Assembly (NCBI RefSeq): GCF_918698005.1
Contig: NZ_CAKKLJ010000003.1
Location: 124,001 to 188,000, forward strand
Length of the DNA: 64,000 nucleotides
Direction of reading: 5' to 3'
From: Microbacterium sp. Bi121
Lineage (GTDB): Bacteria > Actinomycetota > Actinomycetes > Actinomycetales > Microbacteriaceae
How positions within the stretch are numbered: position 1 is the stretch's first letter; each line of letters opens with the position of its first letter. The notes under the pieces are model-generated. The model had not been told where the DNA came from, searched no databases, and saw only the letters and a list, made by a program, of their open reading frames with translations. Shown in pieces: positions 34,474-42,405 of the stretch. The position numbers and the translations under genes are program-made.

Positions 34474-36194
34474 TGACTGACACCCAGACGATCAAGGCCG
34501 GCGGACGCGACTTCGACGTCCACAAGGACCTGCGCGTCCCGATGCGCGACGGCGTCGCCCTCGTCGCCGACGCGTACGGAGCATCCGCCGACGAACCGCG
34601 CCCGGCACTCGTGGCGCTGAGCCCCTACGGCAAGGAGCTGCAGGCGCTCGCGCTGACCATGCCGCCGCAGCGTCGCCCCTCGCCCATGTGGGACGGCTGC
34701 ATCGAGGCCGGCGACATCGCCCGCGTGATCGACGAGGGCTACGTCCATGTCATCGGCGACCTGCGCGGCTCCGGCGGCTCAGAGGGTGAGCACATCGGCA
34801 ATTACAACGCCGGCGGCGTCTCGCTCGGTCAGGACGCCTACGACTTCATCGAGTGGGTCGCCGAGCAGCCCTGGTGCGACGGCCGTGTCGGCATGATCGG
34901 CATCTCGTACTTCGGGTCGATGCAGCTGCTCGCCGCCGCTGAGCGTCCGCCGCACCTGAAGGCGCTGTTCATCTCGGGCGGCCACTACGACTTCTACGAG
35001 ACGACCTACCACGGCGGCATCATGTGGTTCATGCCGCGTGCGGCCCGCGAGGGGCGCGGCGGCGACAGCGGCTGGGCGTTCACCGATCGGGTCAAGAGCC
35101 GGATGCTGGAGACGCTGTCCGATGAGGACGTCAAAGCCCGCGTCGCGGCGCGGTTGGCCGACCCCGACGTGCAGGCGTGGCCGAACCTCGTGCACACGCT
35201 GCACTATCCGACCAACCACGAGGCGTGGTTCGACATCATCACCAACGAGCTCGACGGCGAGTGGTACGAAGAGCGCAACCCCGTGAACCTCGCATCACAG
35301 GTCGAGGTGCCGGTGTGGCTCCAGATCGATCAGGGCCGCGGCTGGACTCTCGACGGCACGATCGAGGCGTACAACCAGCTCGCAGGGCCCAAGAAGCTGA
35401 CGATCGGTTCGTACCCTCCGATGCAGTCCCGGCCGTGGGTCGAGGAGCACGACAAGATGTTCCGCTGGTACGACTACTGGATCAAGGGCATCGAGAACGG
35501 CGTCATGGACGAAGCGCCGGTGAGCGTCTTCGTCGAGGGCACGCGCGAGTACGCGACCGGCGACCAGTTCCCGCCGAAGCCCATCGAGTACAAGCCGCTG
35601 TACCTGCGCACGCGCGGTCGCCTGTCGTCCGAACCCGAGACGATGGATGCCACGGCTGCGGCTCCCGACGGCTTCTACCAGGCACCGCTCACGGTGACCG
35701 ACAAGGTCGAGGTGCTGCGCTGGGCGACACCGGTGTTCGAGGAGCCCGTCGAGATGATCGGCACGGGTGCAGCGCATCTGTTCGTCGAGATCGACCAGCC
35801 CGACACGAACCTCATCATGCGGTTCTGGGACGAAGCCCCTGGAGGCAAACGCCAGCTGCTGACCTCGGCATATCTGAAGGCCTCGCACCGCGAACTGGAC
35901 GAGGAGCGCACCCGTGAGGGCGACCCGATCCATCCGCACACGCGTGCGATTCCGGTCGAGCCAGGTGTGATCGAGGAGTACGTGCTGCGGATCTACCCGT
36001 TCGCGGCCACGCTGCTGCCCGGTCACCGCATGATCGCCGAGCTGTCGAACGACGAGCCGCTGGTCGACGAGCACAACTCGCTGCTTCCGCCCGACGCCTT
36101 CCACCTGCCGGTGGGGCGCGCGGTGGCGCATAAGGTCTACCGCGACTCGGAGCACCCGTCTCGGCTCGTGCTGCCGTTCACGGTCAAGAAGTAG
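34473..36194 (+). CDS. CocE/NonD family alpha/beta hydrolase
   Basis: A 573-residue serine hydrolase of the X-Pro dipeptidyl-peptidase (S15)/cocaine esterase group. The nucleophile is S145 in GISYFG; the C-terminal jelly-roll domain (PVFEEPVEMIGTGAAHLFVEIDQPDTNLIMRFWD) is present. The usual catalytic-His segment IGPWxHG reads IGSYPPM here, so the base is missing from its normal place or supplied by another residue. This family cleaves acyl and aromatic esters and cyclic imides or amides. It is the last gene of the hydrolase operon and contributes a fourth hydrolase fold class. Confidence 0.85.
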   Translation: MTDTQTIKAGGRDFDVHKDLRVPMRDGVALVADAYGASADEPRPALVALSPYGKELQALALTMPPQRRPSPMWDGCIEAGDIARVIDEGYVHVIGDLRGSGGSEGEHIGNYNAGGVSLGQDAYDFIEWVAEQPWCDGRVGMIGISYFGSMQLLAAAERPPHLKALFISGGHYDFYETTYHGGIMWFMPRAAREGRGGDSGWAFTDRVKSRMLETLSDEDVKARVAARLADPDVQAWPNLVHTLHYPTNHEAWFDIITNELDGEWYEERNPVNLASQVEVPVWLQIDQGRGWTLDGTIEAYNQLAGPKKLTIGSYPPMQSRPWVEEHDKMFRWYDYWIKGIENGVMDEAPVSVFVEGTREYATGDQFPPKPIEYKPLYLRTRGRLSSEPETMDATAAAPDGFYQAPLTVTDKVEVLRWATPVFEEPVEMIGTGAAHLFVEIDQPDTNLIMRFWDEAPGGKRQLLTSAYLKASHRELDEERTREGDPIHPHTRAIPVEPGVIEEYVLRIYPFAATLLPGHRMIAELSNDEPLVDEHNSLLPPDAFHLPVGRAVAHKVYRDSEHPSRLVLPFTVKK

Positions 36195-36217
36195 CCCACC
36201 ACCCCGAGAACCGCCTT

Positions 36218-36258
36218 GCACGGTGACAATTGCCGTGCCAGCACGAGTTTCGTCGTGC
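36218..36258. terminator. Two small hairpins between convergent genes
   Basis: GCACGG/CCGTGC (36218-36238, 9-nt loop) and GCACGA/TCGTGC (36241-36258, 6-nt loop) sit in the 79-bp gap between the CocE-type gene and the convergent MFS gene. They are plausible weak terminators; no U-tract is present. Confidence 0.4.
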
Positions 36259-36273
36259 GAAGCGAATCTCGCT

Positions 36274-37479
36274 CTACGTACGCGGCTCGAGCACGAACCG
36301 GTCTCGACCGGCGTACACGCCGAACACGGCCTGCGCGCTCATGCTGACGAGCAGGATGACGAGCGGGAGCGTCCAGCTGCCGGTAGTCGCGTGCACGGCT
36401 CCGAACAGCGCGGGCCCGACCGCGGCGATCGCGTAGCCGATGGACTGCGACATGCCCGACAGGGCGGATGACGCGCCATGGTCGCGCGCCCGATCCGCCA
36501 TGAGCGTGAGCGAGACCCCGAGAGAGAGGCCGGAGAAGGTTCCGAGCGGGACGACCCAGATGCCGACGGCATCCGGCCAGACCATGAGACCGGTGATTCC
36601 GGCGATGCCGAGCACCGGGAGCAGCGCCGGCGTCAGCCGCGCCGCGCGCCCGCGCATGACGAACGCCACGGCCAGGGAGCCGACCAGCGAGAAGATCTGG
36701 TAGATCATCACATCGACGCCGGCGAGGGCTGCGCTGCGTCCGGTGTCGAGGGACATGGAAGCCAGCCACGTCACCAGCACGTAGAACGTCGTCGACTGCA
36801 CGCCCATGTACCCGGCGACCTGCCACGCCACGGGGTCCCGCCAGATCCCGGTTCTCGGTGCGCGGCCGGTCGGGGCGCCGCGCATCGCTCGCAGTTCGCG
36901 CCGCCTCGTCGCCCACCAGGCCGCGAGCGCGACGGGGGCGAGGGCTCCGCCGGTGATCAGCAGCGATACGCGCCAGCCGGCGCCGGCGTCGCCGCCGGTC
37001 AGGCCCGCGAGAGGAACGGCGAGGCCGGATGCCACCGCGCCGGCCCCGCCCAGGATCGCCGAGTACACGCCCATCATGAGCGGCACACGCAGCGGGAAGT
37101 CGCGCTTGATCACGGCCGGAAGGATCACGTTCCCGACCGCCAGGGCGACGCCGATCAGCCCGGTGCCGACCCAGAGCCACACGGTCGAACCCGGGAGAGA
37201 GCGCACGACCACGCCGACGGCGAGCAGCCCCATGGCGGCGAGTACGGCTCCGCCGAGGCCTAGCCGCCGTCCGAATCCGTGCGCGAACGGCGAGACGATG
37301 GCCCAGGTGATGAGGACGATGGTCGACAAGGATCCGAGGAGCGCCAGCGGGATGCCCGTGTCGTCCGTGATCCGCTCGATGAGCGGACCGACCGCGGTGA
37401 CAGCCGGGCGCATGAGGGTCGCGACCAGGCACAGCGCGATGATGGATGCCGCGCCGCGCAGCATCCGGACACGTTTCAC
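36274..37479 (-). CDS. MFS transporter, CynX/NimT type
   Basis: A 401-residue, 12-helix MFS protein. LRPAVTAVGPLIERI near residue 23 and the GAVASGLAVPLAG segment near 150 match the cyanate/2-nitroimidazole transporter group (CynX, NimT). Length is normal. It reads away from the ABC operon and toward the hydrolase operon, with a 17-bp inverted repeat upstream, so it is probably transcribed alone. Substrate unknown. Confidence 0.85.
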   Translation of the reverse strand: MKRVRMLRGAASIIALCLVATLMRPAVTAVGPLIERITDDTGIPLALLGSLSTIVLITWAIVSPFAHGFGRRLGLGGAVLAAMGLLAVGVVVRSLPGSTVWLWVGTGLIGVALAVGNVILPAVIKRDFPLRVPLMMGVYSAILGGAGAVASGLAVPLAGLTGGDAGAGWRVSLLITGGALAPVALAAWWATRRRELRAMRGAPTGRAPRTGIWRDPVAWQVAGYMGVQSTTFYVLVTWLASMSLDTGRSAALAGVDVMIYQIFSLVGSLAVAFVMRGRAARLTPALLPVLGIAGITGLMVWPDAVGIWVVPLGTFSGLSLGVSLTLMADRARDHGASSALSGMSQSIGYAIAAVGPALFGAVHATTGSWTLPLVILLVSMSAQAVFGVYAGRDRFVLEPRT

Positions 37480-37506
37480 TCTCGAACCCTCCCACGAGCT
37501 CGCTCC

Positions 37507-37557
37507 GGTCGCGAATCCTGCCGTTCTGACGCCGCCGATGCGGCAGGATTCGCGACC
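37507..37557 (-). terminator. Long inverted repeat after the ABC operon
   Basis: Perfect 17-bp arms (37507-37523 and 37541-37557, beginning GGTCGCGAATCC) enclose 17 nt. It begins 12 bp after the last ABC gene and ends 27 bp before the MFS start, so it most likely terminates the ABC operon; an operator for the MFS gene is an alternative. Confidence 0.6.
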
Positions 37558-37569
37558 CGAACCGGTGGA

Positions 37570-38400
37570 TCAGGCGGACGCGGCCTGCTCGTCGCCGCCG
37601 CGGTTGCCCTTGGCCCGCTGGATCTCGCCGTAGATGTGATGGCGCAGTTCCACGAATCGCGGGTCGGAGCGCGTGGACAGCTGGTCGCGTTCGTCCGGCA
37701 GGTCGATCGTGACGTCGTCCTGTACGACGGTGGGCCGGTTCGACAGCACGATCACGCGCTGCCCGAGGTAGACGGACTCGTCGATGTCGTGCGTGACGAA
37801 CAGCACCGTGACACCGAGCTCCTTCCAGATCTTGCGGACGAGGTCCTCGAGATCGGCGCGAGTCTGCGCGTCGACCGCGGCGAAAGGCTCGTCCATCAGC
37901 AGGATCTGCGGACGGTACGCGACGGCGCGGGCGATCGCGACGCGCTGCTGCATTCCACCGGACAGCTGCCACGGGTACTTGTCCGCAGCGTCCGAGAGCC
38001 CGACGGCCTCAAGGGCGTCGGTGGATCGCTCACGGCGCTCGGTCTTGGAGAGCCCCGCGGCCTTCAGCGGCAGTTCGACGTTCGCCTGCACGCTCATCCA
38101 CGGGTACAGGCTGCGCCCGTACTCCTGGAAGACGACGGCCATCGTCTTCGGCGGGCCGGTGATGGCCTTGCCCTCGAGCTCGAGACGCCCGGCGGTCGCC
38201 GGCAGGAGACCCGCGATGCACTTCAGCAGCGTCGTCTTGCCGGCGCCCGACGGTCCGACGATGCAGACCAGCTGCCCCTGCGGGATGCTGAACGTCAGAT
38301 CGCGGATCGCCTCGACGGCTTCTGCCTGCGGCGTCGGTGCCGGGTAGATCTTGCGAAGGCCCTCGACGAGGAGGACGGGTGTGGTGGTTTCAGGACTCAC
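37570..38400 (-). CDS. ABC transporter ATP-binding protein, SsuB/TauB type
   Basis: A 276-residue ATPase of the nitrate/sulfonate/taurine importer family. Walker A is GPSGAGKTT near residue 49, the signature is LSGGMQQRVAIARA, and Walker B is ILLMDEPFAAVDAQTR. The C-terminal 25 residues are polar. It overlaps the upstream permease gene by 11 bp. Ligands of this family include aliphatic sulfonates, taurine, nitrate, thiamine precursors and phthalate. Confidence 0.9.
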   Translation of the reverse strand: MSPETTTPVLLVEGLRKIYPAPTPQAEAVEAIRDLTFSIPQGQLVCIVGPSGAGKTTLLKCIAGLLPATAGRLELEGKAITGPPKTMAVVFQEYGRSLYPWMSVQANVELPLKAAGLSKTERRERSTDALEAVGLSDAADKYPWQLSGGMQQRVAIARAVAYRPQILLMDEPFAAVDAQTRADLEDLVRKIWKELGVTVLFVTHDIDESVYLGQRVIVLSNRPTVVQDDVTIDLPDERDQLSTRSDPRFVELRHHIYGEIQRAKGNRGGDEQAASA

Positions 38401-39163
38401 GTTGGACTTCTCTCAATCCGTGGTACCAGCGGAGGATGTAGCGCTCGACGTAGCGGAACAGCACCGCCAGGGCGAGACCGATCAGACCCAGCAGCAGGAT
38501 GCCGCTCCACATCTCCGGGATGGCGAAGTTGCGCTGGAACTGGACGATGGTGAACCCGAGGCCGGAGGAGGTGTAGAACAGCTCCGAGATGACCATCAGG
38601 ATCAGAGCGATCGACAACGACTGCCGCACGCCCGTGAGGATCTGCGGTGCCGCGGCTGGCAGGATCAAGTAGCGCAGGCGCGCCATGCGACCCAGACCGT
38701 AGCTGCGTGCGGTGTCGCGCTGCACCTCATCGGTGGCGCGGACGCCCTCGACGGTGTTCAGCAGCACCGGCCACAGTGAGCCGAAGATGATCACGAACAC
38801 CTGCATGCGCCAGTTCACGCCCATGACGATCATGAGCAGCGGCAGCAGCACGGGCGGCGGGATCGCGCGGAAGAACTCCAGCAGCGGCTCGAGAAGCTGG
38901 CGGAGCGGCCGGAAGGATCCGATCAGCAGACCCAGACCGACGCCGACGACGACGGAGCCGATGATGCCGAGCGACAGGCGGCCCAGACTCGGCAGGAGGT
39001 CGTTCGTGAAGCGCTCGCCGAACCAGGTGTCGAAGAACGTGCCGACGAGTTCGCCGGGGCTCGGCACGAAGAACGTCGGATTGACCATCGTCGAGACCCA
39101 CCACAGCAGAACGAGGACCACCGGCAGCGCGAGCAGGAAGAATGCGGCCTTGAGGAACTTCAT
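38390..39163 (-). CDS. ABC transporter permease (SsuC type), second
   Basis: A 257-residue permease with about six helices. The EAA-type cytoplasmic loop that contacts the ATPase reads RSYGLGRMARLRYLILPAAAPQILTG near residue 145. The ATG at 39163 overlaps the preceding permease stop by 4 bp and is preferred over upstream in-frame starts that lie inside that gene. Two different permeases in one operon indicate a heterodimeric channel, as opposed to the usual SsuC homodimer. Confidence 0.88.
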   Translation of the reverse strand: MKFLKAAFFLLALPVVLVLLWWVSTMVNPTFFVPSPGELVGTFFDTWFGERFTNDLLPSLGRLSLGIIGSVVVGVGLGLLIGSFRPLRQLLEPLLEFFRAIPPPVLLPLLMIVMGVNWRMQVFVIIFGSLWPVLLNTVEGVRATDEVQRDTARSYGLGRMARLRYLILPAAAPQILTGVRQSLSIALILMVISELFYTSSGLGFTIVQFQRNFAIPEMWSGILLLGLIGLALAVLFRYVERYILRWYHGLREVQRES

Positions 39164-39990
39164 CCCGCCACCTCCATCCGCACCGAGGTGTGCCAGCGCA
39201 ACGTGCGCCGCTCGAAGAATCGCACGACGAGGTTGATGGCCACGCCGATGAGGCCGGTGGCGAGGATCAGCGCGTACATGCTCGTGATCGCTCCGCCCTC
39301 GCGCGTCTCGGCGATCTGCTTGCCGAGACCAGGAGTGCCGATGATGAGCTCTGCGGTGATCGCGAGGATCAGTGCGACGGCGGCGGCGAGCCGGATGCCG
39401 GTCATCAGATACGGCAACGCAGTCGGCCACATGACGTAGCGGATCCGCTGGAAGCGGCTGAGTCCGTAGCTGCGGGCGGTGGCGTCAGCGACGGGGTCGA
39501 CGTCCTTCGCGCCGTAGATCACCTGCAGCAGCACCTGCCAGAACGCGGCGTAGACGATCAGCAGGAGTCCTGCCTGGATCTTCACGCCGAACAGCAGAAC
39601 CGCCAGCGGGATCAGCGCCACCGATGGAACCGGGCGCAGGAACTCGATCGTCGAGTGCGTGAGGCGCTCGAGGAACCGGCTGGATCCGATGAGGAATCCG
39701 AGCACGGTCGCGGCGACCACCGCGATGAGCAGACCGAGCGACCAGCTCAGCATCGTGTCGCCTACGTCGCGCCAGAACGCCCGGTCGACGACGTACTGTC
39801 CGAAGCGGACGAGCACGTCGCTGGCCGGTGGCACGAAGCGGGAGTCGACGAGGCCCAGACGGGAGACGAGCTCCCACAGGACCAGGAAGCCGACCACGCC
39901 CGCCGCGCCGAGCAGCGCCGCCTGGGGCGAGGAGGAGGTGCGGCGGCGCAACCGCCGCACCTCGCTCACCGTGTTGAGGAGAGCTGTCAC
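39160..39990 (-). CDS. ABC transporter permease (SsuC type), first
   Basis: A 276-residue permease with about six helices and the EAA loop RSYGLSRFQRIRYVMWPTALPYLMTG near residue 168. The ATG overlaps the end of the binding-protein gene by 4 bp. It is related to, but clearly different from, the next permease. Confidence 0.88.
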   Translation of the reverse strand: MTALLNTVSEVRRLRRRTSSSPQAALLGAAGVVGFLVLWELVSRLGLVDSRFVPPASDVLVRFGQYVVDRAFWRDVGDTMLSWSLGLLIAVVAATVLGFLIGSSRFLERLTHSTIEFLRPVPSVALIPLAVLLFGVKIQAGLLLIVYAAFWQVLLQVIYGAKDVDPVADATARSYGLSRFQRIRYVMWPTALPYLMTGIRLAAAVALILAITAELIIGTPGLGKQIAETREGGAITSMYALILATGLIGVAINLVVRFFERRTLRWHTSVRMEVAG

Positions 39991-40955
39991 GGCAGAAGGT
40001 TGTCGAAGTCCGGCTCGGCCTTGAGGACGCCGTACTCCAGAGCCGCAGCCGCGAGCTTCTCGCTCGAAGCGCGGTCGAACTCGGTCGGGTACTTCGGCAG
40101 CGTGATCTTCGCGAGGACCTCGGGTGAGGTCTTCGTGTACGTCGCGATGATCTCGCGCACCGCGTCCGGGTTGGCGTCGGCGTACTCGAGCGACTTCTGC
40201 ATGGCGGCCTGGAACTTCGCCAGCAGGTCGGCGTCGACGCTGCTGAGCGCGAAGTAGGCGGCGATGTCGAGCTTCGGGTCGAAGTCGGCGTACGCGTAGG
40301 TGACGACTTCGAGGCCGGCGTCGATCGCGGCGGTGACGAACGGCTCGACGACGAATGCGGCATCCACCTGGTCGTTCTCGACGGCCGCGACGGCGTCGGG
40401 GAACGGCACCTCGACGAAGTCGATGGTCGAGGAATCGGCGCCGGCTTCGTCGACGACCGAGCGCACGGCCGTGTCGTTGATGTTGCCGACGCTGTTGCTC
40501 GAGACGGTCTTGCCGGCCAGATCGGCGGGCGAGGAGATGCCCGAGTCGGCCTTGGTGACGACCGCGCCCATGTCCTTCGACGTGTCACCAGTGGTGGCGA
40601 CCGCGGAGGAGACCATCTTGATGTCGAGGCCCTGGTCGGCTGCGACCATCAGCGACAGCTGGTTGCTGAAGCCGAACTCGTAGTCGCCCGAGACGACGGC
40701 CGGAACGATCGCGGCGCCGCCGGTCGCGGTCTCGATCGTGAGGTCCAGGCCCTCGTCCTCGAAGAAGCCCTGCGCGTCGCCGAGGTAGATGGCCGCGGTA
40801 TCGGCGATCGGGATGACGCCGACGGTCACGGGCGTCAGATCACCCGAGCCAGCGGCGTCGCCGTCGCCACCGCCTGCGGGTGCCTCAGAGTCGGTGCATC
40901 CGGTCAGAACCAGCGCGGTGATCGCCGCGAGGGCGAAGAAGCCTGCCTTTTTCAT
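39987..40955 (-). CDS. ABC transporter substrate-binding lipoprotein, NMT1/SsuA type
   Basis: A 322-residue exported lipoprotein: signal peptide, lipobox LTGC with C20 lipidated, a Gly/Asp linker, then the NMT1/SsuA fold (VTVGVIPIADTAAIYLGDAQGFFEDEGLDLTIE near 42). The segment VPFPDAVAAVENDQVDAAFVVEPFV near 190 is typical for this group. Ligand unknown. It is the first gene of the operon. On the minus strand a TTGACA-N18-TACGTT promoter (41046-41017) and two copies of the GntR site lie upstream. Confidence 0.88.
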   Translation of the reverse strand: MKKAGFFALAAITALVLTGCTDSEAPAGGGDGDAAGSGDLTPVTVGVIPIADTAAIYLGDAQGFFEDEGLDLTIETATGGAAIVPAVVSGDYEFGFSNQLSLMVAADQGLDIKMVSSAVATTGDTSKDMGAVVTKADSGISSPADLAGKTVSSNSVGNINDTAVRSVVDEAGADSSTIDFVEVPFPDAVAAVENDQVDAAFVVEPFVTAAIDAGLEVVTYAYADFDPKLDIAAYFALSSVDADLLAKFQAAMQKSLEYADANPDAVREIIATYTKTSPEVLAKITLPKYPTEFDRASSEKLAAAALEYGVLKAEPDFDNLLP

Positions 40956-41016
40956 GTCACTCCGTTGTGTGAATGGTGGGGGATTCCGAGCGGATGCTGT
41001 TCCGCTCGCTGGCCCG

Positions 41017-41072
41017 AACGTATCCATCCGCAGATGACGTTGTCAATAATGTTCGCGAGATTGATAACAATC
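41017..41072 (-). promoter_or_regulatory. ABC importer promoter with GntR sites
   Basis: On the minus strand the -35 TTGACA (41046-41041) and -10 TACGTT (41022-41017) are 18 bp apart. GATTGATAACAATC (41059-41072) is an inverted repeat matching 12 of 14 bases of the site at the GntR gene. A weaker copy (41038-41051, 10 of 14) covers the -35, its centre 21 bp away, two helical turns. Confidence 0.6.
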
Positions 41073-41087
41073 GGCACGAAACGCCGG

Positions 41088-41732
41088 TCAGGACAGCGCG
41101 GGAGCCTCCGCGAACGAACGCAGGGTCGTGATCACGCTGCCCACGTGGATGCCCATCGCCGCGCTGGCGGCCTCAGGATCGCGGGCGCAGACGCCGTCGA
41201 TGATCGCGAGATGCTCCGGCAGGGACAGGCTCGGCCGCCCAGGGACGAGGAACAGGCGGAACTGATGCCGCACCATCTGGCCGTGCAGCTGCTCGAGCAC
41301 ACGGGTGGATGCCGAGTGATTCGCGATGTCGCGCAGCGTGGAGTGCAGCGTCGAATTGAGCTCGGAGTAGCGCATGAAGTCGTTGCGATCGACGGCCGCG
41401 CGCATGTCATCGCCGACCTGGCGGAGGAAGACGATCTGCTCGTCGCTCACCTTCTCGGCCGCTCTGGCTGCGACGAGACTTTCGACCGCCTGACGGATCT
41501 CGGTGATCTCGATGGCCTCGTCGACCGTGATCTCGCGCACGCGGGCGCCGCGATTCGGCTGCAGCTCGACGAGCCCCTCGGAGGCGAGCTGGATCAGGGC
41601 GTTGCGCAGCGTGAAGCGGCTGGCTCCGTACTCCTCGGCGAGGTCGGCTTCGATCAGTCGCTGGCGAGGGGCGTACGCGCCCCTCAGGATCGCCTCGCGC
41701 AGCTGGCTGCGGACGTCAGAATTATCAGGCAC
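41088..41732 (-). CDS. GntR family regulator (FadR subfamily)
   Basis: About 214 residues: an N-terminal winged helix (SQLREAILRGAYAPRQRLIEADLAEEYGASRFTLRNALIQLASEGLVEL) and an all-helical FCD effector domain with the metal-binding His/Asp pattern (SELNSTLHSTLRDIANH). The GTG at 41732 is chosen because GGAGAGGG lies just upstream; a TTG 33 bases earlier would place the start inside the operator. It is in tandem with the ABC operon and probably senses the imported acid or a product. Confidence 0.85.
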   Translation of the reverse strand: MPDNSDVRSQLREAILRGAYAPRQRLIEADLAEEYGASRFTLRNALIQLASEGLVELQPNRGARVREITVDEAIEITEIRQAVESLVAARAAEKVSDEQIVFLRQVGDDMRAAVDRNDFMRYSELNSTLHSTLRDIANHSASTRVLEQLHGQMVRHQFRLFLVPGRPSLSLPEHLAIIDGVCARDPEAASAAMGIHVGSVITTLRSFAEAPALS

Positions 41733-41752
41733 GAGTCCCTCTCCGGTGAGCA

Positions 41753-41769
41753 AGATTGTTGACAATCTA
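41753..41769 (-). promoter_or_regulatory. GntR autoregulatory operator
   Basis: AGATTGT-TG-ACAATCT (41753-41768) is a perfect 7-bp-arm inverted repeat. On the minus strand it overlaps the likely -10 TAGATT (41769-41764) of the GntR gene. The core GATTGTTGACAATC recurs in front of the ABC operon, which suggests repression by GntR at both promoters. Confidence 0.65.
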
Positions 41770-41948
41770 GCGGACGGCGGGCTGTGTTCACCAGCATCCG
41801 GACTTCAGGATGCCGGCGTCTTGGACTGGCGCGCGCGGCGGCACGCAACCTGTTCTCGTACGTCGATTCGCTGCCCGATGGAGTGAGCGCCGAGATCGGT
41901 GAGACCGTGCGGGACCTCGCGGCTGCCATGATCCGCTCGTCCTGGACA

Positions 41949-41986
41949 CGAAACCGGGTCGCGACACATGTCGCGACCCGGTTTCG
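41949..41986 (-). terminator. Strong hairpin terminator
   Basis: Perfect 18-bp arms (41949-41966 and 41969-41986, beginning CGAAACCGGGTC) with a 2-nt gap. It lies 43 bp after the stop of the small membrane protein gene on the minus strand and is probably its terminator. The 180 bp between it and the GntR operator hold no gene I can support. Confidence 0.75.
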
Positions 41987-42029
41987 TCGGGTTGGGCCCG
42001 ATGGGGTCAGGCCCGGTCTGCTGGGGATA

Positions 42030-42194
42030 TCAGACGCGGTTCCGGCCGCCGATCACCCGGAAGAGGAAGGCGATCAGGGCGATGACTCCGACGATGAGCG
42101 CGACCCAGAGGAGCCAGTTGAGCGCGGAGCTGAGGCCACCGACGATCGCGAGGACGATTGCGACAACGATGATGATCACCAGGGCGATGTTCAT
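42030..42194 (-). CDS. Small two-helix membrane protein, 54 aa
   Basis: A 54-residue hydrophobic protein, MNIALVIIIVVAIVLAIVGG at the start, then SSALNWLLW, a second helix (VALIVGVIALIAFLF) and a basic tail, RVIGGRNRV. AGGAGA lies 7 nt before the ATG. Small two-helix proteins of this kind occur widely in actinobacteria and are often annotated as hypothetical; no function is known to me. A hairpin terminator follows, so it is a single-gene unit. Confidence 0.75.
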   Translation of the reverse strand: MNIALVIIIVVAIVLAIVGGLSSALNWLLWVALIVGVIALIAFLFRVIGGRNRV

Positions 42195-42405
42195 GGGGGA
42201 GTCTCCTTCGGTTGTGAAGCTTCGATGCTGGCACGCAGTTCGGTGGAAGCAATTGGGGTTGACGCGCGCGATCGTGCGGTGCTAACAGGCGCCCGCTCGA
42301 GCTCCGCACGCGTGATATCACGCGGAACGCCGAATCGCCTGCGAGGACTTCAAGAACCGGCGTATAGCTTTGAGCGCGTTCAATCGGCCCTTGAGGAGTG
42401 ATTCA
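42195..42405. promoter_or_regulatory. Divergent intergenic region with 16-bp palindrome
   Basis: This 211-bp gap between the small membrane protein and the MHS transporter contains a perfect palindrome, CGCGTGATATCACGCG (42309-42324), about 80 bp before the transporter start. It is a candidate operator for a regulator encoded elsewhere. GAGGAGTG is the transporter Shine-Dalgarno. Confidence 0.45.

Noticed and set aside
41770-42029. A plus-strand frame with a protein-like stretch (NLFSYVDSLPDGVSAEIGET) between the GntR operator and the terminator at 41949
   Set aside because: It reads straight through the 18-bp hairpin and the antisense of the small membrane protein, has no start signal, and I recognise no domain. 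It may be a remnant, but it is not supportable as a gene.
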